Assembly: GCF_050947875.1 (NCBI RefSeq) | Contig: NC_134569.1 | Coordinates: forward strand, 188,403,567 to 188,467,566 | Source of the DNA: Dermacentor variabilis | Taxonomy: Eukaryota; Arthropoda; Arachnida; Ixodida; Ixodidae | Length of the DNA: 64,000 bases | Direction of reading: 5' to 3' | Part shown: positions 11,491 to 22,916 of the stretch, piece by piece | Layout of the letters: every line of letters starts with the position of its first letter | Position numbering within the stretch: the stretch's first letter is position 1 | Program-made: the position numbers and the translations under genes | Notes under the pieces: generated by a model | What the model saw: only the letters and a program-made list of their open reading frames with translations | The model's database searches: none | What the model was told of the DNA's origin: nothing

Positions 11491-11498
11491 AATGAAAA

Positions 11499-11690
11499 TG
11501 TGGGATTTTACGTGCCAGGATCACGGTATGATTTTAAGGTACGCATTAGTGGGGGACATTTTGACCTCCTCGGGCTCTCTAACGAGCACCCAATGCACAG
11601 CACACGGGTGTTCTTGCATGTCGCCCCCGCAGAAACCTAGCTGCCGTGGCTGGGATTTGATCCTGCGTCTCCTCGTGGTAAGATCAGTTG
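11499..11690 (-). mobile_element. Degenerate tRNA-derived SINE
   Basis: Read on the minus strand the piece follows the family consensus seen elsewhere here: a B-box-like block (ggatcaaatcccagcc), the gggggcgacatgc block, then the acccgtgtgc and gtgcacgtt-like blocks and the terminal acgtaaaatcc block. It carries many substitutions and small deletions, so it is among the oldest SINE copies here. No target-site duplication was found. Confidence 0.6.
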
Positions 11691-11848
11691 CAGGGCTGCT
11701 GTTCTGTACAGCGGCTGCTTCCGTGGAAATACGTGTTAATAGTGCCGAGCCGACGTGCGAGCTCTCGTACGTAATATACTGCTGTCTTGTTTTGAATCAC
11801 ATGTGGCATGTAGCAGAATTCTGCTTCTTGAGCTCAAGTACTCTGTGG

Positions 11849-12036
11849 CAGTGGCGTAGCTACGTCGTCTGGCACCCGGGGCCCGTAGGTCTTCTGTCAC
11901 CCCTCCCCCCCCCCCCCAGGTGTAGCCGGCGGAAAGAGGGTGTCTTCAGACGTATATGACACCCCCCCCCCCCCCCCACTGGCCTCTTGCACCCGGGGCC
12001 CACGGCCCCCCGGCCCCCCCTGTTGCTACGCCACTG
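11849..12036. mobile_element. MITE with cagtggcgtagc inverted ends
   Basis: The terminal inverted repeats cagtggcgtagc (11849-11860) and gctacgccactg (12025-12036) are exact complements and enclose about 160 bp rich in poly-C and a cacccggggccc block that recurs near both ends. The 7-mer tctgtgg occurs just outside the left end and 4 nt outside the right end and may be a target-site duplication. No coding capacity. A relative is at 31272-31417. Confidence 0.7.
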
Positions 12037-12169
12037 CGAGTCTGTGGCCGACATTATCGGCTCGAGAAATCAAAATATTTGAATAATTAACAATTTTGAA
12101 TTACCATTTAAACGACTTACCTTACGGCACATGCCGCAATTTAAAATTTCTAGCCGATGTCTTTGAATG

Positions 12170-12397
12170 CCACCCGCCGTGTTTGCTGAGGGGCTATGGT
12201 GTTGGGCTGCTAAGCACGAGGTCGCGGGATCGAATTCGGACCGCGGCGGCCACATTTCGATGGGGGCGAAAACACCCGTGTACTTTAGATGCAGGTGCAC
12301 GTTAAAGAGCCCAAGGTGGTCGAAATTTCCGCAGTGCCTCACTACGGCGCGCCTCATACTCAGACCGTGGTTTTTGCCTGATAAAACCTCATAATTC
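12170..12397 (+). mobile_element. tRNA-derived SINE (Ruka-like)
   Basis: Begins with a tRNA-like head (ggctatggtgttgggctgc, then B-box region ggatcgaattcgg), followed by the family body (catttcgatgggggcg, aacacccgtgtac, gtgcacgttaaag) and the terminal ataaaacc block. It lacks the cgaaatg repeat before the aaaacaccc block and has several substitutions, so it is a moderately old copy. Confidence 0.75.
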
Positions 12398-12875
12398 CTT
12401 CTTTTATTTCACTTTCAATGTCATATCCACTTTAAACGAGTTCTGAGGATGACTTCAATTTAGAGATATGCGTTCCCAGTGTTTGCGACGATGTACATTG
12501 GTGTTTCGTATACAAATTACTTTTCTTCGATATATAAAATAGATTTTCTTAAAAATATAAGCGGAACGACAGTGCATTTTTATTTTAATTGTGACAGCTC
12601 GTATCTCAGAACTGCTGCTACCTTCAAAATTTGTTCGAAGTGTATGTGCTTTGGGAAATCACTCGCTTCAGTTCGTGTATTGCAGTATGTGCGCTAAAGT
12701 AGTTAGTTTGAACGGTGATTATTGAAGGTTCATTAATGAGTTAGATATCCATTTTAATTTTCAGTGTAATTACCACACGCGTCTTCGGCTAATCCAGCAG
12801 AATGAGTAACTTAGTGCCATATGTCATAAACAATTTACTTTATCATAAAACATTCGGTATTTTGTCTATGATTAC

Positions 12876-13096
12876 AGGCTGTTGTGGCGTTGAGCTGCTA
12901 AGCACGAGGTCGCGAGATCGAATCCCGGCCACGGCGGCCGCATTTCGATGGGGGCGAAATTCGAAAACACCCGTGTGCTTAGATTTAGGTGTACGCTAAA
13001 CAACCTAGCGCTGGTGGTCCAGGTTCCTGGACCCACCCTCCTTTGTGGGCCTCATAACCACGTCGTGTTTTTGGCACATAAAACCCCATAATGTAA
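12876..13096 (+). mobile_element. tRNA-derived SINE (Ruka-like), diverged 3' part
   Basis: The head and B box (gagatcgaatcccggcc) and the catttcgatgggggcgaaat block are clear. The segment after gtttaggtgtacg is replaced by a diverged stretch (aacctagcgctggtggtcc), then rejoins the consensus at tttttggcacataaaaccccata. Inserted in AT-rich DNA; duplication ends not resolved. Confidence 0.7.
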
Positions 13097-13235
13097 TTTT
13101 TATAAATTACAGGCTTGGGCCATGCACTCGAATCGAGCGTTTATACCAAAGCTAATGCGTGAAGGGCGCGTGTAACGCGCCCCATCGTAACATGTGGCTG
13201 CACCGAGCTGACAAACGGTTCGTTGCATTTCTCAA

Positions 13236-13660
13236 TTAGGATCGCTTCCGTCTGAGAGGGCTTTTCTCTCGTTTATCTTTTAATGCGCGAGGATATCTCT
13301 GCTTACCCAACGAGAAAAAAAAAACCGTCCGTCCGTCCAATAAGACGATCGCTTTCACGATAGGGCCCACAGCAGCGGGCGAATTCATCTTCGTGCTGTC
13401 TCTCGCTTCAACGCGAACAAGCGGCGAAGACGCAGCGCTTACCAAGCTCAACTTGCCGCACTCCCTGCCGCCATCGCAGGTCGATTTCAAGGTTGGGGCC
13501 CGTGAGCCTCCCTTCAACGCGAGACTGTCTCCATCGCAGGCGGCGTTCGAGGAAAGGGCAGCGCGATACGCAGCTGCTGCTAAGGCATGGTTAGATGCGG
13601 GTGGTAAGGCGCTAAAGAGCGATAACAGCTTGTAATGATCGGAACACAATCAGCGCGCCC
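13236..13660 (-). repeat. Dispersed repeat of unknown type, copy 1
   Basis: On the minus strand, blocks such as gaattcgcccgctgctgtgg, ggacggacgg and ctcgttgggtaagcagag match, in order, the plus-strand sequence at about 32290-32395. The region is GC-rich and also has an open frame of 137 codons (13649-13236) with poor composition and no known motif, so coding is unlikely. No inverted ends or target duplication were found. Confidence 0.55.
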
Positions 13661-14650
13661 GCCCCGTCTGCCGCCGCCACTTGCAGCAGTTTTCTGGCGT
13701 CGTGATTCACCTTGCGCCGCCGTTCGCAGCAGTTCGTGTAGCCGCACCGCTGTAATGTAGGATCAGGATTCATAATGTCACATAATGGCACGGGTCTGCG
13801 CGGACATCAGTGGCACAATGCTTACGCGTACCTAGACAACTACCGCAGCAGTCTCTGCGTGACTGTTTTCTTCTTTTTTTTCCGGGTTGGGGGCTCTGTT
13901 TGCAGTTTTTGAGCCATCCAACCTCTGCTGACAAAATATCCGGCACTCAAGCGGTTTTCAAGACGCTCAATTAGTACACATGGGTGAATGACTTTGGCTA
14001 TTAGCGACTTTGCTACACTGTCCCGAGCCCACCCGTGTAAGACACAAGTTCTCAGAATCCGCATGCCAGTCTAATTTAAAACATCGCGTATTTTATTCCA
14101 TCATTAGCAGAGTCAATTATTCACATAAATCATTATACAGAATCGTGTTCTTCTTTAAAGGAACCATTAACCGACGGTTAATGTATCAGACAATGCTGTA
14201 ATGCTTTAATGCCATAAGATATGGTCATATCTTATAGCTACAAAAAGACTTAATTGTACTATGATGCCAGAATGAAACACGCTGTATGGGTTAGCTGTCA
14301 CCAAATAGAAACTGCGATACATGCCCCGTCATCTTACGAACGGGCATTTCTTTGATCTGTGAATTTTGCAGAGATGCACTCATATGCATCTGCAGCTCGC
14401 TCCCATTGTACGATTCCTTGTGCTCGTGTGGGCTTCGCTGGTTAAAGAAATCCCGCCAGGCCAGCAACGCGTTTCCACGCTGTCGTTAATTGCTGCTTCG
14501 TCTATTGTTTGCCTTTTATTTTAGCACCGCTTCATGGGATGGCCGGTGAAGTGTTACACTCCTGTGGCGATAGCATATATATAGCGCGATGGGGACAGGA
14601 ACTGCAATTTCAAGGTTGTTGAAAACGTTTAGCATAGCGCTACATCGTTC
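13661..14650. other. Intergenic, no recognisable gene
   Basis: No coding signature, element end or structured RNA was recognised. Composition falls from GC-rich at the left to AT-rich at the right. Confidence 0.4.
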
Positions 14651-14654
14651 TATA

Positions 14655-15250
<596 letters not shown>

Positions 15251-15254
15251 CAAG

Positions 15255-15905
15255 TGAGAGGCGGATTTTTGGGTGCCCACTGTAGAAATTGTGTGCGTAA
15301 TCAGGCAGACGCCACAAGTACGGTCACGTGTGAACCGGTATATAGTGCATGCTCAATTGTCAGCAAAAATCGTGATCAGTTAACCCGAGAAATCATCAAA
15401 GCGGAATTGATTGATACCAGCCGTGGTTGCTTACTGAATATGGTGTTAGGCTGCTAAGTACGATGTCACTGTGTTGAATCCTGGCCACAGCGGCCGCATT
15501 TCGATGGGGGCGAAATGCGAAAACACCCGTGTACTTGGATTTAGGTGCACGTTAAAGAACCCCAGGTGGTCCAAACATCCGGAGTCCCCCATTTCGGCGT
15601 GCCTCATAATCAGATCGTGGTCTTGGCATGTAAAACCCCATAATTTACTTTTTCTTTTAATTGACTGGCAGGTGTGGTGACACCTATGCACGTGTCAAAA
15701 GCGTCTATCGCCCTTTCCAGCAAGGAGCTATCCTTCCTACGTAGGGATGGAAATTTTTTGCGGGTGGCGCACACGTGATGTGTCACAGATTCTGCTATAG
15801 ATGTGGTCACTTTCTTCAACATAGACCACTGTTGGGAGTGTGCGCTCGTGTGTCACAGCCTCGTGTTTGTCCTCGTCTTTTGAGCAAAAACTTGCATTCA
15901 TGTCC
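15255..15905 (+). pseudogene. Penelope-like element fragment, right inverted copy, split by a SINE
   Basis: Plus-strand frames give the C-terminal part of the Penelope GIY-YIG endonuclease: GAHCRNC, then SKNRDQLTREIIKAELI with the conserved Glu. After an inserted SINE (15419-15657) the typical terminal block follows, best seen in copy B as SIALSSKELSFLR. The rest is 3' non-coding. The fragment is head to head with the left copy, a layout common for Penelope elements. It has no RT domain and in-frame breaks, so it is inactive. Confidence 0.7.
15419..15657 (+). mobile_element. tRNA-derived SINE inside the Penelope fragment
   Basis: Full-length SINE (ccgtggttgc... to ...aaaaccccataatt) inserted between the TREIIKAELI and SIALS segments of the Penelope fragment. 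The B-box region is altered (gtgttgaatcctggcc). It is present in copy B too (43362 onward), where a second SINE split it. The left edge of the segmental duplication lies inside it, at 15447. Confidence 0.8.
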
Positions 15906-17204
15906 TACCAACATGCCCAGTCACCTTAGCGTTCTATACCGTTGCCGTGACGGTCTATGGCACAAGTCCGGTCGGTGCATGCTCGCTTAGCTGCGCCAGT
16001 TGCATGCGTGGCGTGGTTTAGGTAATGTACGTAAACCAGCTGGTAGCTGGCGGAGACGGTAGCGCAATGGTCGAGTGGCACATGGTGAATGCTTCTCCAA
16101 ACAGTGTTCCGGTGGGTACCTGTGATGTATCCGAATAATTAAATTGAGGTATGTGGGCCTACTCGCACGTAGCGTCAAGCGTTGAGCAATGTCAGAGGCA
16201 TGTAGCGTTGCATCAGCAACCTCAAGCGCTGGTAAACAGAACGATGCGTGAGGGAGCTGTTCCCTGTGATGTTCCCATAACGATAGGCCACTCTTATCGG
16301 AAGATTATTTGCAAAGCCGAAAAGGTCGTTTCTTAATACTCTTGTGCCATAGACTTGCGGAAAGGTAATTTGCAAGTGTCTGCATTTCATTCGGCAATAT
16401 ATTTGTGTTGATCCGACGTCACAGTTTTGTTGCAAAGCGGATTTTGTGTTCCGATGTAAACGATGCTGCATTTTTAGCTGCACCAGGTTTATAACAATTG
16501 CTTGTGGCAGGTAGCACATTCTAAATTATTCCAAGTAATTGGAGATAAATCTTATAGTGTCCAACGGAATACATTGCCGTTTAAAGTAGTTTGTGCTTCA
16601 GTGCATGAAACAGCGTTTCCTTAAAAATTAAGTTAAACAGTGCATTGTTACCACAAGTTTGACAGCGCCTATCTTGAAACCAGTGCGATCCTCCAGGATT
16701 CGTTTCAAGTCGACATGCTTTGCATAATCGCTACCTGCAATACCTAGATTGAAATATGTGCAGTAAAGTAATTGATAAAAAGTTAATTCGCATAATTATG
16801 TCAATGATTTATTTAAGCATTTTCATTTTCTTAAGAATATTACGCCGCCTCAATTATTATTTTAGTACAAGGGTTAGGATTGTGCTACCTGTGCCACAGA
16901 CAATATAAAAATTTGGTTAAGAAAGTGCCATGTAGAATGAAAACACACACGCACTGGTGGGGTTGCTGCTACGATTGCTGAAATCTGCTACATTCCGTTA
17001 AATCTTCTCCAGGATGAGCTGCGCTGCGCGATCTCTGAGGCCACGGCGATGATGAGTTGTGGTTGGCGCCTGGTGGCGGTTGCTACCACCTAATGCGAGG
17101 AGGGTCGTGACATCTGCCATTCATAAGGCTAAATGCGCTGAAGAGTCACTGAGCTAATCCAATCCAGTACCACGTGCCAATACGTGCTCGCGCATTATAA
17201 AGGA
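15906..17204. other. Non-coding part of the duplicated unit
   Basis: No gene recognised. The homologous region in copy B is 44080-45390. By eye, identity here is lower (roughly 85-90%) than in the right half of the duplication. Confidence 0.5.
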
Positions 17205-17947
17205 AGGAACTTCCATGTCGCGCATACCTGTATGACCGCTCTGCCATTAAGGTCTGTGTGCCGTAATAACGCGTTGTGCATAGTTTAGGATGAAATTCCA
17301 TCAGGGCTAGTAGTACGTGCTCGTTCCATTATGCGCTGGTGGTGCGTCATGCATTCGTACTCACTTCTGGTGACGTGGCCTTGGTGGGAGAGGTCATCGT
17401 CAACCAACAACACGCACTTCGCGCGTTCGGTACGCCAGCTGTGTCATGGTGCACTCAGCAAACTGAAACTTACTCCCTCGCTTGTTATCAGCTGCTTTGC
17501 TATGTTGCATTTATCTGTGTGTGTTCATAACGCAGCGGACTTCTAGCTCGACCATTTTACTAACTGCAGTACTTTAGTACGAAAATGAAATTGCTTGATT
17601 GGCTATTAGCATTCCATGTGGCTGTATTGCCATGAGTTTCTTTGTGCCTTTATGTGTCTTGCTTTACCGCTCCGGAACAGCAGTATTTTTTCGAGTGCGC
17701 TGGTTTAATCAGTGTGGTCGCGGATGGCAGTAATTTGTTTGTCAGTGATCACGTGCGTCGGTTATCTTTATCGAGAAGAATAGCAATGGTGCGCGCAGGT
17801 ACTCTGGAACCATTTCTGATGCATAGGAAGTGTTCGGCCGATAACCATCTAAATTATTATTGACTGGTAGAACATCAGGAGGAGGAGGAATAAACTTTAT
17901 TAGTTGAAATGAGCCGACGGTAAAATCGTCCGAGGTGGGCGGCGTCC

Positions 17948-20900
17948 CTAGTCCAGGATGCCGTGGGCTTGAGCTGATAGCTTGGCCCTGCTCACCAGGC
18001 GATGCTGGTCTTCAGGGCTCGAGCTTATCAGTTGGGCCTCCCACTGCTCGACGGTTGGTCCGGTGATGGGCGGTGTCGATGGATTTTGTTGACATTCCCA
18101 TACCATGTGGTAGAGGGTATTAAGCGTAGAGCAGAAGGCGCATTTGTGAGTATAGGTCGTAGGGTACATTGCGTGTAGCAGTGTGCCGTGCGGGAATGTG
18201 CCGGTCTGTAGTTTTCGGAAGATCACCGCCTCTTCTCTTGTCAGCTGGGGATGCGGGGGTGGATAGATCCTTCTACCCAGTCTGTAGTGGCTCAGGATAT
18301 CGGCGTATCTTTTCGGGACGCTATCTTGTTGGTCTACCGGTGCTCGTGAACCTGGTGGGATAGCCCGGAGAATGTGATCTCGGGCAGCGGCATTAGCCGC
18401 TACATTACCCGCCAGGGACTCGTGTCCCGGGGCCCAGACAATGTACACCTCTGGAAAATTGTCTCGCTTTTCGAGGATGCTCAGGGCTTGTTTGTAAATG
18501 CGGCCCTTTTGATAATTTCTACATGCTGTTTGTGAGTCGGTGATGATCGTGATTAGATCTTCCTCTCGCTGGCCCGTAGTGGCCGCCAGGGCTATCGCCG
18601 TTTCTTCCGCGCAGTCGATGTCTGGAGTGCTTACCGAGGCCGCTGCTACCTCTTGTCCTTGGCCGTTGATCACGCTGATAGCGTGGGCCGCTCTGTTCTT
18701 GTACTTCGCCGCGTCGGTGTATCGGACTTCTCCTTGTTTTGGTCCTTCGTAGGCCTTACGCAGAGCTTTCACTCTCGCTCGCCTCCTTTCTCTGTGGTAT
18801 TCAGGGTGCATGTTTCTCGGGATGCTGGCCACCGTGATCTTCTCCCTCAGGGGTAGAGGAACCCGCTGTTTTCTGGACTCATATTCGACTGGGTAGCCCA
18901 GTCTTATTAGCGTGTCCCTACCCGTGCTGGTGAGCTTGAGTCGCTCTATCTGGCTCGTCTTGTGGGCCTCTACTAGTTCCTCCCAAGTATTGTGGATGCC
19001 CAGGCTGAGTAGCTTCTCCGTCGACGTCGTCGGTGGAAGCCCCAGTGCCAGCTTGTAGGTCTTTCGTATTAGGGTGTTCAATTTGTCTCTCTCGCTGTTC
19101 TTGAGACCCAGGTACGGGGTGCCGTAAGTGACTCTGCTGATTACCAGGGCTTGTATTAATCTGATTGTGTCCTGCTCTTTCAGGCCGTGCTTTTTGTTTG
19201 TCACTCTTCGCACCAAGTGCGCGACTTGGGTAACTGTCGCTTGCAGTTTTTTAATGGCGGCGAGACCGGCACCGTCCTTCTGGAGAGTGAGGCCCAGAAT
19301 ACAGAGTGTGTCCACCTTGGGTATGTTGACTCCATTTAGTGTCAACGTTGGGTCAGGTGTCTCCTGCGGAGGCCGCCCTCTTGTCCTCTTTTTGAGGATC
19401 AGGAGCTCCGACTTTTCCGGCGCGCATGAAAGACCGCAGCGGTGCAGATAATGCTCGGTCCTGTCGATGGCTTCCTGCAGGGCGTCTTGTTGTTCGCCCG
19501 CCGATCCCGTGCACGTCCACATGGTCAGGTCGTCTGCATACATTGCGTGACGGATACCCCTGATGTTCTCCAAGAGGTTCGGCAATCCCCTCATCGCTAT
19601 ATTGAACAGCAACGGGGAGATCACCGACCCCTGGGGGGTTCCTTTCTGCGGTATTTGGAACTTCTCGGTCCTGAGATTCCCCAGGCCTATGGTCACCGTT
19701 CTACCCGTCAGGAAGTCCCGGACGTAGTTGTATGTCCGCCGTCCGCAGTTGGTATGTTGTAGGCTGTTTAGCACTGCTTCGTGTGAGACGTTGTCGAAGG
19801 CTCCCTTCACGTCGAGTGCCAGGATGGCACTCTTGTGGAATGTGCTGAGGCCGTCGATGACTTCTTCTTTCAGTTGAAGTAGAATGTCCTGGGTGGAGAG
19901 GTTAGGCCGGAAACCGAACATAGTGTTCGGCAGGTGCCCACCTTCTTCCAGATAGGGCGAGAGACGATTGTGGACCATGTGCTCGAAGAGTTTTCCCGCG
20001 CACGACGTGAGAGAGATCGGACGCAGGTTCTGTAGGTTGATGGGCTTGCCGGGTTTCGGGATCATCGTTACGTCCGCGTGCTTCCAGGAAGCCGGTATAC
20101 TGCCGTTCTCCCAGCTTTCATTGATAAACTTTAGTAAACTCTCCGTTGCCCCGTCGTCCAGGTTACGGAGGATCTTGTTGTTAATTTTATCCCTGCCGGG
20201 CGTCGTGTTTCTTGTGAGATTTCTTAAGGCTGCCACGATCTCCGACTTGGTGAAAGGTTGGTCTAAATCCGGATTGGGTTCCCCCTCGTACTCCGGGTGA
20301 ATGACCGGCTGCGTCTTCCGTTGTTGCTCGTCTCCGATGTATTTCTCGGTGATGGCTTCGAGCGCTTCTTCTTCAGTTCCCTGGAAGTTGTGTATAAGTC
20401 TTTGTATGTGTTGCCCCGTGACAGTTTTTGATTCCGTCTTCGCGAGAAGGGTCTTTAGAATGGCCCAGGTCTTTCGGTTGCTGAGGGTTCCCTGTAACTG
20501 GTCGCACATTTGATTCCAGTTCTGACGTCCGAGTTTTTCAGCATACTCCTCCGCCTGCCGCGAGACTGCGGCAATGCCGATCTTGAGTTTGCGGTTTCTC
20601 TTCTGCTTCTTCCATCTCTTCAAAAGTCCTCGCCTGGCCTCCCAGAGGTGAAGTAGGTGTGGGTCGACTTCGGGATTGTCCGCAGTGAGTTGGATGGTCT
20701 TTGTGTACTTGGTAACCAAGTCCATCACGTTCTTGGTCCACTCCTCGATGTCCTCTAGGCTTCTGGGGTGTTCGTCTTTCCGGAAAGCAGGCCAGTCCGT
20801 AATTTTGGCCTGACCTAATCTCACAGGGGTTTTGTGGTGCATGATTTCAGTCTGGATGATATGATGGTCGCTGCCCAGAGTCTCGTCCAGTCTCGACCAC

Positions 20901-21517
20901 TCGACTTGCCTTAAGCCAGTGGAGAAGGTCAGGTCTGGGCTGGTGTCTCTGGAGACACTGTTGCCGATTCCAGTTGGTATTAGAGGATCGGTCCACAACG
21001 TCAGCTGGTGGTGTTGTGCCGCGTTGTGCACGTCCATACCCTTCTTGTTGGTTGATCGGTAGCCCCAAGCCACATGTGGAGCGTTAAAGTCACCCACCAC
21101 GAGAAGTTTTTGACCGTTGGTGACTTTCTTCACTTCTCTCAGGAACTTGTCCAAGTCCTTTAGTGTGTCGCGCGGAGGACTGTATACATTCAGGATGTAG
21201 AGGCTCTGCAGGGTTTTCTTGGGAGGAACCAGCTCAATCAGAGTGTGTTCGATTCTGTGGTTGATTTGGTGCTGCTGCGTCGTGTAGTGCTTCTTGATGA
21301 GGACGGCGGTCCGGGTCCTTCCTTGGGCAATGTACGTTTTGTAGCCGCGCATCGTAATATTATTTGTTTCTGTTTCCTGTAACGCGATGACGTCAGGTTG
21401 GTGTAGGGTGCATAGGTGAAGTAAATTTTGCCGTTTCCGATTTATTCCTCTGCAATTCCACTGCCAAATTTTGAGGGTTTCGGTCGCTTCTTTCTTCTTT
21501 GCTATCTTATTCGCCAT
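17948..21517 (-). CDS. LINE E2 ORF2: endonuclease, reverse transcriptase, RNase H, intact
   Basis: 1189 codons, uninterrupted. Endonuclease motifs WNCRG 20-24, LQETE 46-50, GDFNAPH 142-148 (catalytic Asp kept), SPDLTF 193-198 and GSDHH 215-219. Reverse transcriptase motifs LDVKGAFDNV 568-577, GTPQGSVISP 626-635 and YADD 660-663. RNase H acidic residues in YTDAA (Asp 935), EETAIAL (about 971) and ITDSQ (Asp 994). Terminal CX2CX7HX4C knuckle at 1126-1142. All catalytic residues that can be checked are present, so the protein could be active, for example in moving other RNAs in trans, although its own copy is truncated. The start overlaps the ORF1 stop by 11 nt (ATGGCGAATAA), in the same relative frame as in E1, which suggests coupled or re-initiated translation. 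It encodes all enzymatic steps of target-primed reverse transcription. Confidence 0.93.
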   Translation of the reverse strand: MANKIAKKKEATETLKIWQWNCRGINRKRQNLLHLCTLHQPDVIALQETETNNITMRGYKTYIAQGRTRTAVLIKKHYTTQQHQINHRIEHTLIELVPPKKTLQSLYILNVYSPPRDTLKDLDKFLREVKKVTNGQKLLVVGDFNAPHVAWGYRSTNKKGMDVHNAAQHHQLTLWTDPLIPTGIGNSVSRDTSPDLTFSTGLRQVEWSRLDETLGSDHHIIQTEIMHHKTPVRLGQAKITDWPAFRKDEHPRSLEDIEEWTKNVMDLVTKYTKTIQLTADNPEVDPHLLHLWEARRGLLKRWKKQKRNRKLKIGIAAVSRQAEEYAEKLGRQNWNQMCDQLQGTLSNRKTWAILKTLLAKTESKTVTGQHIQRLIHNFQGTEEEALEAITEKYIGDEQQRKTQPVIHPEYEGEPNPDLDQPFTKSEIVAALRNLTRNTTPGRDKINNKILRNLDDGATESLLKFINESWENGSIPASWKHADVTMIPKPGKPINLQNLRPISLTSCAGKLFEHMVHNRLSPYLEEGGHLPNTMFGFRPNLSTQDILLQLKEEVIDGLSTFHKSAILALDVKGAFDNVSHEAVLNSLQHTNCGRRTYNYVRDFLTGRTVTIGLGNLRTEKFQIPQKGTPQGSVISPLLFNIAMRGLPNLLENIRGIRHAMYADDLTMWTCTGSAGEQQDALQEAIDRTEHYLHRCGLSCAPEKSELLILKKRTRGRPPQETPDPTLTLNGVNIPKVDTLCILGLTLQKDGAGLAAIKKLQATVTQVAHLVRRVTNKKHGLKEQDTIRLIQALVISRVTYGTPYLGLKNSERDKLNTLIRKTYKLALGLPPTTSTEKLLSLGIHNTWEELVEAHKTSQIERLKLTSTGRDTLIRLGYPVEYESRKQRVPLPLREKITVASIPRNMHPEYHRERRRARVKALRKAYEGPKQGEVRYTDAAKYKNRAAHAISVINGQGQEVAAASVSTPDIDCAEETAIALAATTGQREEDLITIITDSQTACRNYQKGRIYKQALSILEKRDNFPEVYIVWAPGHESLAGNVAANAAARDHILRAIPPGSRAPVDQQDSVPKRYADILSHYRLGRRIYPPPHPQLTREEAVIFRKLQTGTFPHGTLLHAMYPTTYTHKCAFCSTLNTLYHMVWECQQNPSTPPITGPTVEQWEAQLISSSPEDQHRLVSRAKLSAQAHGILD

Positions 21518-22883
21518 CTTGGCTTCCCAGAGTCTCGTTCATCTGGGATTCTCTGATGGGGTATTTTGGCTTTTTCCTTGCCTGCTCTTTTTCCCTTTCT
21601 AGAATGGAGATGCGTTGGTTGAGTTCGTTGCCCATCTGGGTGATCTCCTGGCGGAGCGTATGTACGGCTGCTTGGACGGTGGCTGCCACAGATTTGCTTA
21701 TGGTGTCGACGGCCTGAGCCAGTTCGGCTCGGAACTCATTTCTCAGTTCGGCCTTGTCTTCGGTTCGGGCCTTGTTCATCTTGTACTCTATTCCCGAATC
21801 GAGGTCCTCCATCGGGGGAGTATGTTCCCTCGGCGGCGTTGGTGTTGTGGTCAGTTTCTGCTGTTTTTGCAATTCGTCAATGAGATGTTGGAGCTTCCTC
21901 TCCAGGGCTTGTTCCCTGGCCTGAGCTCTTCTGTCGCGTTCCTCCTGGCGACCTTCTTGCTCTTCTAGACGTTTCATGAGCACTTCATTCCGCTTGATCA
22001 GGTCGGCGTTTTGCCTTCTAAGAGAGGAGATGGTTTCCTCGTATCTCGAATTTCGCTCTTGTGTCGGCTGTGAGGGAAATGAGTCGGTTGTCGACTTGGA
22101 ACTGGCTATCACTTCCGCCCAGGTGATCTTCTGCTGTTGTTGCTGTGGCTTACTTGTTCCATATTGCGAAAAGCTTGAACTTGTCTCCCTTGTTATAGGT
22201 GGTTGTCGGCCTCTTGATTGACTTCTCTCCCTCACGTACAGGGGTGGGGGTCTTGGCTTGAGCCTTTTCTCGCACTCCTTGCTTGCCGTCTCGTGAGGTA
22301 GTCCACATAGTTTGCACTGCAACTGGCAATCATGATCTACTTGTGGGTTCTGCACCCCGCACCGGTTGCAGATATGTTTGTCTGGGTTGGGGCATACGTC
22401 CTGCCGGTGGCCGATTTCTCCGCAGGCCTTGCAATACTGTACCGATCTGCGGTATGGGCGACAACGTGTGTACGAGCCGGCCACCTTCACATAGAAAGGG
22501 ATGTGCGGACCTTCGAAGGTGATAACTGCTGAGGTGGATTTGCCGAGCATCCTCGCATGCAGGATGCCACAGTTGTTGGCTGCCAGTAGTTCCGCAAGTC
22601 GTTTCTCCGTCGTACACGCAGTGATACCGTGCACGACTCCACGTACTGTTCCTGGGAGCGGTTTGATGTACGGCGTCATCTCGTATGTGGCCGCCCCAAG
22701 TTCGATGCTGCTGATGGAACCGAGCTTCAGTGCGTAGTCCTCGTCTGCGGTGCTGGCAATTATCAGGTTCTGCTTCCACTGCGTTTGGATGGTTACGTTC
22801 GCGCAAAAGTCTTTGAAAGGAGAACCACTTGCCCTTGCAAGTCCTTCGGCGATCTTCTCGTCCGGCCAGCTGGACAGTTTCAT
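21507..22883 (-). CDS. LINE E2 ORF1, N-terminally truncated gag-like protein
   Basis: 458 codons from the first ATG; the frame stays open to the element end at 22902. Three zinc knuckles: CKACGEIGHRQDVC (residues 151-164), CNRCGVQNPQVDHDC (172-186) and CKLCGLPHETASKEC (190-204). These bind nucleic acid in ORF1p/Gag. A Pro/Gln/Ser-rich stretch follows, then a strong heptad-like coiled coil at about 285-355 (SSLRRQNADLIKRNEVLMKR and beyond). Alignment with E1 ORF1 (RPRTGMKLS against RPRGGLNLS) shows that the real N-terminus is missing, so this Met is internal. Upstream half of an overlapping pair with ORF2. Confidence 0.85.
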   Translation of the reverse strand: MKLSSWPDEKIAEGLARASGSPFKDFCANVTIQTQWKQNLIIASTADEDYALKLGSISSIELGAATYEMTPYIKPLPGTVRGVVHGITACTTEKRLAELLAANNCGILHARMLGKSTSAVITFEGPHIPFYVKVAGSYTRCRPYRRSVQYCKACGEIGHRQDVCPNPDKHICNRCGVQNPQVDHDCQLQCKLCGLPHETASKECEKRLKPRPPPLYVRERSQSRGRQPPITRETSSSFSQYGTSKPQQQQQKITWAEVIASSKSTTDSFPSQPTQERNSRYEETISSLRRQNADLIKRNEVLMKRLEEQEGRQEERDRRAQAREQALERKLQHLIDELQKQQKLTTTPTPPREHTPPMEDLDSGIEYKMNKARTEDKAELRNEFRAELAQAVDTISKSVAATVQAAVHTLRQEITQMGNELNQRISILEREKEQARKKPKYPIRESQMNETLGSQDGE

Positions 22884-22916
22884 GCCGGTTCTTGGTCGGT
22901 ATACATCAGTTTCAAA

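Larger units (their letters stand above)
17879..22902 (-). mobile_element. I-like non-LTR retrotransposon E2, 5' truncated
   Basis: Flanked by the 7-bp duplication acatcag (17872-17878 and 22903-22909). Copy B has the empty site (gaacatcagcttcaaag near 46057), which proves the insertion boundaries. Minus strand: ORF1 fragment, ORF2, AATAAA in ctaataaag (near 17896-17903), then a (TCC)n tail. Compared with E1, about 95 N-terminal ORF1 residues and the 5'UTR are missing, so reverse transcription stopped within ORF1. Different enough from E1 to be another subfamily. Confidence 0.9.

Noticed and set aside
13236..13649. 137-codon minus-strand frame as a gene
   Set aside because: Part of a dispersed repeat also found at about 32.3 kb, where the frame is not kept.
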